A DNA stretch of 64,000 nucleotides from Symbiodinium kawagutii. Its lineage: Eukaryota > Sar > Dinophyceae > Suessiales > Symbiodiniaceae. The translations under genes were made by a program, and so were the position numbers. Under the pieces are notes generated by a model that saw only the letters and a list, made by a program, of their open reading frames with translations, was not told where the DNA came from and made no database searches. Of the stretch, positions 57,799 to 64,000 are shown one piece after another. How positions within the stretch are numbered: the first letter of the stretch is position 1; each line of letters begins with the position of its first letter. The stretch spans positions 217,261 through 281,260 of the forward strand of contig VSDK01001314.1 in assembly GCA_009767595.1 (NCBI GenBank). The letters are read 5' to 3'.

Positions 57799-60700
57799 AT
57801 GTTCATTCTCACATGCTCTTTTGTAGGCTTCCGTAGGATTTCGCAGTGCATTGACTCACCGTCCAGGACAAGCAGAGCCAAGCATTCCAAATCGACGCAG
57901 CCACACTTGGGGATTCCACGATCCACACAGTTCTCTTGGATCAAGTTTTGTATCTTGCTGTTGTGCATTCGGCTGGGAGAGGCAGCAAACCCTGGCCCTG
58001 AGTGCACCATGAACACTATCACTATAGGATGTGCCAACCCTACAGGTTTGCTGGGCAAAGCTTCTGTGACAGCCAAACTCCCGGGGTTCCAAAAGAACAG
58101 AGCTTTGTGGGGCTTCTCGGAAACTCACTTGACACAAAGAGGGGTCCACCAGTTCCAGAAGGACCTTCACTTCACAAGTGCGGGCAAGTTGAAGTACATC
58201 CCAGGAGCTCCAGCCTCCTATTTGTCCAAGCATGTCGGTTCCATTGGGGGTGATTCCAAAGGAGTTGGGTTCATCAGTGATGCTCCGGGGCGCCCCCTAC
58301 ATCATGCTTGGGACAATCCTTCTTGGGAGACAGGGCGGATACAGGCAGCAGCTTTCCACCTTGCACCATTTTGGTTTCATGCTGGCCTTGCGTATGGCTT
58401 TGCCTATAATGCACACACGGCGAAGACCAAAAAGCAGAATAACCACTTGCTAGGCCTTTTGACACAGCGCATTTTGCACCAGGCCACTGGCCCTCGTATC
58501 TTGATGGGGGATTGGAACATGGGACCGGAAGACAATGAATGGGCTACCTTGTGGCATGAACATGGATTCTTTGAGTTGCAATCATATGCCAAGATGCAGT
58601 GGGGTCAAGAACCACAGCATACATATAAGGATACCAGCACCATTGATCACATTTGGTTGAGCAGAGAGTTTGCACCGTGGATCAAAAGTGTACACGTAGA
58701 CAAAACATGGTATGCAGATCATGCCATTTTGTTTGCCGTCCTTGAAGTGCCGACCACTTATCGCTCTCCCCAGATTTGGATCAAACCACAGGCCATTCCA
58801 TGGGATGATGTCCCACTCACGAATGCATGCGATGTTTCCATCCCAGATACCCACTGCACTACCACGACATATCGAAACATTATGGAAGCTCTTGAGAATC
58901 ATGTGGATCATTCTCTCCGAAGCATCCAGAAGCCAGGACTGCTTCCTTCGCAATGTGGGCGAGCCAAAACCACCACTCCCAAAACCGCTGCATTGCCGTC
59001 CCCTCCATTGAAGCGATCCCGACCCAAAGATGATGCTATTCAGTTCGTAGGGGATGATTGGCAACATTACCACTGGTTTCGCCAGCTGAGGCGACTCCGA
59101 AGTTTGCTTCAACTTTTGCAATCACAAGCTTCCAATGACACCAAAGCACTGGAAGCACAACGCCATTGGAATAAAATTTTAGCAGCGCGAGGTTTTGCTG
59201 GTGGATTCGCGCACTATTGGCAGCACAGAGTGGTTAAGCATGCAGGTACCATAGTAACCTTGCCCAAAGTTTTCCCGCCAGTGGATCAGATGGCCCTCAT
59301 TGCATCCAATTTTGCCCAAGAAGTCCGAGCACTTGAGCAAACCTTGAACCAAACACGGAATGCCTTAGCTCGTGCTTCACGCATTGAGGACCCTCACAAG
59401 ATCTACCAAGACTTGCAGAAACAGCGTCCTTTGCCTGTGCAGACCTTGATCAACCACACCCATGCCGAGGTGATTGCTGTTGGAGATGAGCAGCAGGTCA
59501 CAATCATTCCTGGTTCATTGAAATGTGGGGACCCAGTGTTTGTTGATCATCAACTAGTGTCTCAACAATGGATTGATGATGCCACCTTTCAACTACTGCC
59601 AGAGGTGACGGTGCAGCCAGGAGATGATCTCCACCAACAGGATCTTGTTGCAGATCCGACCGAGCTCTTGCGCCAGTTTGAATGCCTGTGGGTGGATAGA
59701 TGGGATAAACACAGAGACACGAATCCTGCTGTCTGGCAACCCTTTCTTGACCTAGTTGATCAAATGGTTCCTCGACCAGAGCATTCCATGCCTTTCCAAC
59801 CTCTTACCTTGGATGTTTGGTATGCAGCAGTGCGGGCCAAAAAATGCAAAACAGCAACAGGTCCAGATGGTATTTCCCGTCTCGATCTCTTGAAATGCCC
59901 CGAGCCTTTGACCAAACGGATTTTGGCTTTGCTACATGACATTGAGTCAGGACATCCATGGCCAGACTCGGCTATGGTGGGCCTCATTTCCACCTTGGAG
60001 AAGGTTGAGCTGGCACACACACCAAACCAGTTTAGACCCATTTGCATTTTGAGCTTGTTCTACAGAGTGTGGGCTAGCATCAGAACGAAACAACTGGTGC
60101 AGTGGATCTCCCGCCATAGCCCTTCTGGACTCTTTGGCAACCGAAAGGGGTGTGATACATCCCAACTCTGGTGGACTTTGGCGTCAGAGATAGAAGCAGC
60201 AGCCACCGAAGGTACACCACTGAGTGGCACCCTTGGAGACATTGTGAAGTGCTACAATACTTTGCCACGAATCCCAGTGTTTCATTTGGCTGCTCATCTC
60301 AAGATCCCTGTGCAGATCATGCGACCTTGGCTTGCTTCCATTACACAGCTTGAGAGACGTTTTGTCATCCTTGGCGAGGTGGGGGGCCCACTCCGAAGCA
60401 CGACGGGGTTTCCCGAAGGGGACCCTTTGAGTATTTGTAGCATGATGCTTATCAACATTGCCATGGACGCATTTGTCACAAAGCATCATCCAAGCACTCG
60501 TTTACTCACCTATGTGGACAACATCGAAATAGTAAGTGAACAGGTGGATGAAGTTGTCTCTGCAGTCACAACGTTGCGCACTTTTTGTGATCACCTCGAC
60601 ATTGCATTGGATCAACCCAAGCAGTTGTTTTGGTCATGTGCTCCCAAAGGTCGCAAATTTCTCAGGGATTCAGACATCCAAGTCACATACAATGTTCGTG

Positions 60701-61449
60701 ACCTAGGTGGCCAGATGACATATTGCAAGCGACATGCGATAGGAGTCATTCGGGATCGCATTAAAGGCATGCACACGCATTGGCACAAGATGGCGCGCAG
60801 TTCCGCCCCTTACACGCGCAAGATTCAATCTTTGACCAGTTGTGCCTGGCCAAAAGCACTTCATGGAATTGCAATTGTGAAATTGGGAGACTCACATGTG
60901 TCCTCCCTTCGTACAGGAGCCATGCGTGGATTGTGTGCCACCAATCGTGGAATTTCTCCCATTGTGCATTTGTCTCTTTTGCATACACCGACCACTGACC
61001 CAGGACTTTACATCCTTTGGCGCACCGTTTGTGATTTCCGTCGCAATGCCGATCCATCCATCACCTGGCCGTTGTTGGACCACCTTGTTGACACTTCACG
61101 CATTCGACAGGATCCAGGACCTTGTGCTGTTTTGCTCCAACGATTGCATGAAGTTGCCTGGTCATGGGTTGGAGAGGGTTGGTTTCATGATCATGAAGGG
61201 GTGCCGATTCATCTTCAAGATTCTGCCATCCAGCTTCTCAGAACTAGGTTGCAGCAAGCTTGGTGTGCCCGTGCTGGAGATGAAGTAGCAGGGCATCGCA
61301 AGACCTTTGCTGGCCTTGCCCGAGTTGATGCCTCTTTCACCATGGAAGCCATTGACAAATTGCCTCCTGATGAACAAGCAGTTTTGAGGGTTGTCCTTAA
61401 TGGGTGTTTTTACACACTAGGGATAACTTGGTCAACACAGGAACCGTAG
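57799..61449 (+). CDS. LINE ORF2: APE-type endonuclease and reverse transcriptase
   Basis: The frame is open from 57688; the first ATG is 57799 and the next 58009. From 57799 the protein has 1216 residues. A hydrophobic segment (residues 45-59) leads into RLGEAANPGP (NPGP at 64-67). An endonuclease/exonuclease/phosphatase domain follows with Glu108 in GFSETHL, GDWN (Asp238, Asn240), Asp283 in TIDHIW and ADH (307-308). It would nick target DNA. The reverse transcriptase covers roughly residues 675-960: TGPDGISRLD, motif A LGDIVKCYN (Asp814), motif B GFPEGDPLS (870-878) and motif C YVDN (905-908), where the second Asp of YxDD is replaced by Asn. The C-terminal part is the thumb/connection region. 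The frame leaves the RNase H part at a five-T run near 61407-61411. Confidence 0.88.
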   Translation: MFILTCSFVGFRRISQCIDSPSRTSRAKHSKSTQPHLGIPRSTQFSWIKFCILLLCIRLGEAANPGPECTMNTITIGCANPTGLLGKASVTAKLPGFQKNRALWGFSETHLTQRGVHQFQKDLHFTSAGKLKYIPGAPASYLSKHVGSIGGDSKGVGFISDAPGRPLHHAWDNPSWETGRIQAAAFHLAPFWFHAGLAYGFAYNAHTAKTKKQNNHLLGLLTQRILHQATGPRILMGDWNMGPEDNEWATLWHEHGFFELQSYAKMQWGQEPQHTYKDTSTIDHIWLSREFAPWIKSVHVDKTWYADHAILFAVLEVPTTYRSPQIWIKPQAIPWDDVPLTNACDVSIPDTHCTTTTYRNIMEALENHVDHSLRSIQKPGLLPSQCGRAKTTTPKTAALPSPPLKRSRPKDDAIQFVGDDWQHYHWFRQLRRLRSLLQLLQSQASNDTKALEAQRHWNKILAARGFAGGFAHYWQHRVVKHAGTIVTLPKVFPPVDQMALIASNFAQEVRALEQTLNQTRNALARASRIEDPHKIYQDLQKQRPLPVQTLINHTHAEVIAVGDEQQVTIIPGSLKCGDPVFVDHQLVSQQWIDDATFQLLPEVTVQPGDDLHQQDLVADPTELLRQFECLWVDRWDKHRDTNPAVWQPFLDLVDQMVPRPEHSMPFQPLTLDVWYAAVRAKKCKTATGPDGISRLDLLKCPEPLTKRILALLHDIESGHPWPDSAMVGLISTLEKVELAHTPNQFRPICILSLFYRVWASIRTKQLVQWISRHSPSGLFGNRKGCDTSQLWWTLASEIEAAATEGTPLSGTLGDIVKCYNTLPRIPVFHLAAHLKIPVQIMRPWLASITQLERRFVILGEVGGPLRSTTGFPEGDPLSICSMMLINIAMDAFVTKHHPSTRLLTYVDNIEIVSEQVDEVVSAVTTLRTFCDHLDIALDQPKQLFWSCAPKGRKFLRDSDIQVTYNVRDLGGQMTYCKRHAIGVIRDRIKGMHTHWHKMARSSAPYTRKIQSLTSCAWPKALHGIAIVKLGDSHVSSLRTGAMRGLCATNRGISPIVHLSLLHTPTTDPGLYILWRTVCDFRRNADPSITWPLLDHLVDTSRIRQDPGPCAVLLQRLHEVAWSWVGEGWFHDHEGVPIHLQDSAIQLLRTRLQQAWCARAGDEVAGHRKTFAGLARVDASFTMEAIDKLPPDEQAVLRVVLNGCFYTLGITWSTQEP

Positions 61450-62909
61450 ACACAGATACTTGCCCGTGGTGTCCTGCCACGGATTCAGTCGCTCATCGTC
61501 ATTGGTCTTGTCCTTTCATGTCTTGCCATTGGGGTTCCGTGGATACAGGGTTCCAAGAAACACTGCCGGATCTTCCTTCTTGTACACGGACACACGGATG
61601 GTTTTGTCGACTTTCGAGATCAGCTGAGTGGGCTACAATGTTGGCAAATTTGCCGGATGCGACCAGATGTTGGCATGTCCCACCCGTCCTTCCGGAAGTC
61701 CTGAACATGTTTTCCGACGGCAGTGCACTTTACCCTGGGGAAGCTCGCATCCGACTGGCAACCTGGGGTTTTGTCCTGGCAGATTTGACCACAGATACTT
61801 TCACACCAATTGCAAGAGGGATAGTTCATGGAGTTCTGCAAACAGTGTTGCGAGGAGAAATCCTGGCTGCTCTTTCTGCTCTTTGGTTTTTGGCCTACTC
61901 TCAGAGGGACGGCATTCTGTGGTGCGATAACCTGGAAGTGTGTCGACGTATTTGGGAATTCCAACAAGGGGCTGGTCCACCTGGTAACATGGATACTAAT
62001 CACGATTCGTGGTGTCAGCTGCAGGAAGTGGTTTGCCATGTTGGCTCCAGGCTCATCAAGTGCGTGAAAGTCCCGTCACATGAGGACATTGACTCGTTTT
62101 CAGATCCCATCGAGAAGTGGTTGTTGCGTGGCAATGCAGCCGCTGACCGCGCAGCAGCTGATGCAAGAGGAGACCTTCCACGTTCATTTGTTGACTGCTG
62201 GCAACATTTGGTTGCGGAACATGAGACACAAGTTTTTCAACGTACCATTCTGCATAGGCATTTTTTGAATGTGGGGCAGAGAGCTATCTTGAAGGGTTCC
62301 ACTCAGACAAATCCCACCAATGGAGTTTCCGACGAAGCAGCTCCGCCGGCTTCAGAATTTTCAGACGATGCCATGGATGCAGCTTCTCTTCTGTTTGATG
62401 GACTGCCACGGTGGAAAGACACGGATGCTGCTCACCTGAGTTGCTGTGGCGAAGCAGTTCACCGCTGGCTGACACACCTTTTGACTCAGACGGATAGTTG
62501 CGATAGTTGGGTCTCCATGTACCAGTTGACCATCAGTTTCCAACTTTTTAGTTCCCAGCTTGGTCCTGCGAAGCAGAACAGACAGTGGAGGCTTTCAGAA
62601 GATGTTTGGCCTCTTCACATAGGCTACTGTTTCTTGCAGCAATCCAAGTGGTTCGCCAACTACTTGAAGTACTTTGGGAAGTACTACGGGTACCAAATTT
62701 CAGGGGCATTCCGCCGACCAACTTGTACAGAGAAAATCACGGTTTGGTGCAGATGCTATTTCATGAAAGTATCTCGGACCATGATGGCTGATGTTGATCG
62801 GTGTCTTGAATTACATAAGCATGGGAGTTATACCAAGATGCAACGTGACTTCCGTGATTTTCCTCCGGCATTTGAGGATGCACAGCAGCCCGCGCCCGCT
62901 GCTCCCTAA
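61404..62909 (+). CDS. LINE ORF2 C-terminal part: zinc-knuckle and RNase H (frameshifted)
   Basis: There is no ATG; the frame overlaps the end of the reverse-transcriptase frame and is shifted by -1, so it is the continuation of that protein. A CxxC-x7-H-x4-C knuckle (C20, C23, H31, C36 in this frame) precedes a type I RNase H domain: Asp105 in MFSDGSA, Glu152 in RGEILAAL, Asp175 in WCDNLE, Asp248 in AADRAA. All four catalytic acids are kept. It would degrade the RNA template after first-strand synthesis. Residues from about 255 to 501 are an extension of unknown fold ending in AQQPAPAAP. The same order, knuckle then RNase H then long tail, occurs in the unrelated copy at 3975-5452. Confidence 0.82.
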   Translation: MFLHTRDNLVNTGTVDTDTCPWCPATDSVAHRHWSCPFMSCHWGSVDTGFQETLPDLPSCTRTHGWFCRLSRSAEWATMLANLPDATRCWHVPPVLPEVLNMFSDGSALYPGEARIRLATWGFVLADLTTDTFTPIARGIVHGVLQTVLRGEILAALSALWFLAYSQRDGILWCDNLEVCRRIWEFQQGAGPPGNMDTNHDSWCQLQEVVCHVGSRLIKCVKVPSHEDIDSFSDPIEKWLLRGNAAADRAAADARGDLPRSFVDCWQHLVAEHETQVFQRTILHRHFLNVGQRAILKGSTQTNPTNGVSDEAAPPASEFSDDAMDAASLLFDGLPRWKDTDAAHLSCCGEAVHRWLTHLLTQTDSCDSWVSMYQLTISFQLFSSQLGPAKQNRQWRLSEDVWPLHIGYCFLQQSKWFANYLKYFGKYYGYQISGAFRRPTCTEKITVWCRCYFMKVSRTMMADVDRCLELHKHGSYTKMQRDFRDFPPAFEDAQQPAPAAP

Positions 62910-62967
62910 TGGTTGCCCATCTGTACATACGTAGTCTATCCTGCGTGTGACTCCAGCAGAAGCGACC
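62910..62967 (+). other. short LINE 3' UTR with terminal stem
   Basis: Only 58 bases separate the stop codon from the target duplication. ggttgc (62911-62916) can pair with gcgacc (62962-62967, one G-U pair), closing the whole UTR as a stem. There is no poly(A). A 3' structure of this kind may be the recognition site for the reverse transcriptase (inference). Confidence 0.5.
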
Positions 62968-62981
62968 AGGGGATTATAACC
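62968..62981 (+). repeat. 14-bp target-site duplication, right copy
   Basis: aggggattataacc, identical to 52783-52796. Confidence 0.65.
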
Positions 62982-64000
62982 CAGAATCATGAAAAGGATG
63001 GGTGATTTTGGTCATTGATGGTTGATAATGATCGAATAATGGTCGATACTCGTTGATGATGCTGATAATGACGAAATGCTGGTCAAGTTGATAATATGAA
63101 ATGATAAATGATTCTGGAAACTGATGGTTGAAGTATATTGAAGGAAGAATTTGCTCAAATTGCTCAAATACAAATGCAAAGTAGGTGAGGTTCTTGAGAT
63201 CCCTGAGCAATTGGAATCCCAAAAACAATTTCCCCGAGATTTGGAGTCGAGAAGAATGCAGGTTCACACCGGTGGTCGGCTCCCACCATTTCCTCAGGTC
63301 TTTGTTGCCTGCTCATGAGAGTCAAAGTTGGTTTTCTGAACCGCCAGCAAGTATTACTGTACTGGTTGGTGGTTTTAATTCGCATGCGGGCCGCGTAGCT
63401 TCTCGTGTGGTCACCAAAAGGATCAGAAAAGGATTGGTTGGTGGTTTTAAACATGTTTTTTTCCCTAGTAATTAATCCCTGACCTCCATGCCAATGGAAA
63501 AAGATCCCTAGTAATCATTAACAAATGGTTGGTTGACAAATATTTTTCATGACGGGATGGTTTAACCACCAACCAGATTATCAAGTCCCAGCAGGGTTCA
63601 AGCAGTCGAGGGGTAGGTGTGTCTCGCAGCTCACGGGGGGATTGTTTTAGATCACAGCAGGGGCCTAGGACAGCGGATATGAGAAGCGTGGCTTGATCTG
63701 ATAGGTTGATTTGGATGATACACATAGGTCACATAGGGGTTAGCTGGTTGCTGGTGTATGGTGGTGTCATGTGTTTTTTTACAATCATACTTGGGGCTAA
63801 TTGACAACGATTTCTGAGATGGGTCAGAACCAGGGCCCAGGTGTTCACTGTGGTCAACCGGTACTTCCAAAGCATCATGAAGTATGGGTCAACTAAGCAC
63901 TGAGTTGGCTTCAATTTGCCCGAAGGTTGGCTGACCTCCGTGCTCTGCCAAGGTTGCTTCGGCTCCAGAGAGGGTGCTTTGGAACAGATGAGCGGCATTC
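62982..64000. other. gene-free stretch at right edge
   Basis: AT-rich sequence with a family C element and an isolated family C left end (ctggttggtggttttaat at about 63361). Frames below 100 codons show no domain. Confidence 0.5.
63433..63575 (+). mobile_element. family C element with internal duplication
   Basis: attggttggtggttttaaac to gtttaaccaccaaccag. The core tccctagtaat occurs twice (near 63462 and 63507), which makes this copy about 45 bases longer than the others. Confidence 0.75.

Larger units (their letters stand above)
52797..62967 (+). mobile_element. near-complete 10.2-kb LINE carrying a DNA cytosine methyltransferase
   Basis: Four open frames on one strand follow one another almost without gaps: methyltransferase polyprotein, coiled coil, endonuclease/reverse transcriptase, and zinc-knuckle/RNase H. 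There are no long terminal repeats or integrase, so it is a non-LTR element that inserts by target-primed reverse transcription. A 14-bp direct repeat brackets it. The 3' UTR is only 58 bp and lacks poly(A). I read it as two original proteins, each broken by one frameshift. Retrotransposons with captured cytosine methyltransferases have been reported in Symbiodinium and the alga Klebsormidium (de Mendoza and colleagues, 2018). Confidence 0.85.

Noticed and set aside
58582-59121. 179-codon minus-strand frame inside the reverse-transcriptase gene
   Set aside because: Antisense shadow; the plus-strand frame has clear endonuclease and RT motifs.

Overview
The window looks like nuclear DNA of a dinoflagellate, most likely Symbiodiniaceae or a relative. 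This is an inference. It rests on a large non-LTR retrotransposon with the endonuclease/reverse-transcriptase/RNase H architecture and the GEAANPGP segment I associate with dinoflagellate predicted proteins, on a cytosine methyltransferase inside that element (such elements have been reported from Symbiodinium), and on very sparse coding in a mass of short repeats, TA-rich islands and degenerate CCCTAAA-type sequence. I found no bacterial-style genes, operons, rRNA, tRNA or CRISPR arrays. I could not prove any host gene; a few GC-richer patches could be exons.

Left part (1-8.1 kb). A nested repeat complex occupies 2472-5593. A small element with 19-bp inverted ends appears to have been split by an insertion with a 32-bp direct repeat at each side (2566-2597 and 5513-5544). 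That insertion carries an 87-unit 10-bp satellite and an ACT microsatellite, and was itself hit by a 5'-truncated LINE (3975-5452) with a perfect 38-bp target-site duplication. The LINE fragment keeps a zinc-knuckle and an RNase H domain in one open frame. At 7007-8126 lies a separate 1.1-kb element with about 45-bp inverted ends and a 9-bp target duplication. It is filled with a CTGCTTTTCTG minisatellite, degenerate telomere-like sequence, a 229-bp assembly gap and a 42-bp tandem repeat.

Middle part (8.1-52.1 kb). Apparently gene-free, AT-rich sequence is peppered with three short interspersed families. Family A has ends like TGGCTGTGGGTCAA, family B has ends like GTTTCTCAAAATAGGGG, and family C has ends like CTGGTTGGTGGTTT. 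There are also several tandem repeats and TA islands.

Right part (52.8-63.0 kb). A near-complete 10.17-kb LINE (52797-62967) is bounded by a 14-bp direct repeat. Its first reading frame starts with a C5 cytosine methyltransferase in which all core motifs can be seen. This is followed by a ubiquitin-like/cysteine-peptidase-like region and, after a frameshift, a Gln-rich coiled coil. Its second reading frame, in the same frame as the coiled coil and separated from it by one TGA, carries a hydrophobic leader ending in NPGP, an APE-type endonuclease and a reverse transcriptase with YVDN instead of YxDD. After a second frameshift come a zinc-knuckle and RNase H. Together these would supply DNA nicking, target-primed cDNA synthesis, RNA removal and possibly methylation of new copies. 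The two frameshifts suggest this copy is recently degraded or needs recoding.
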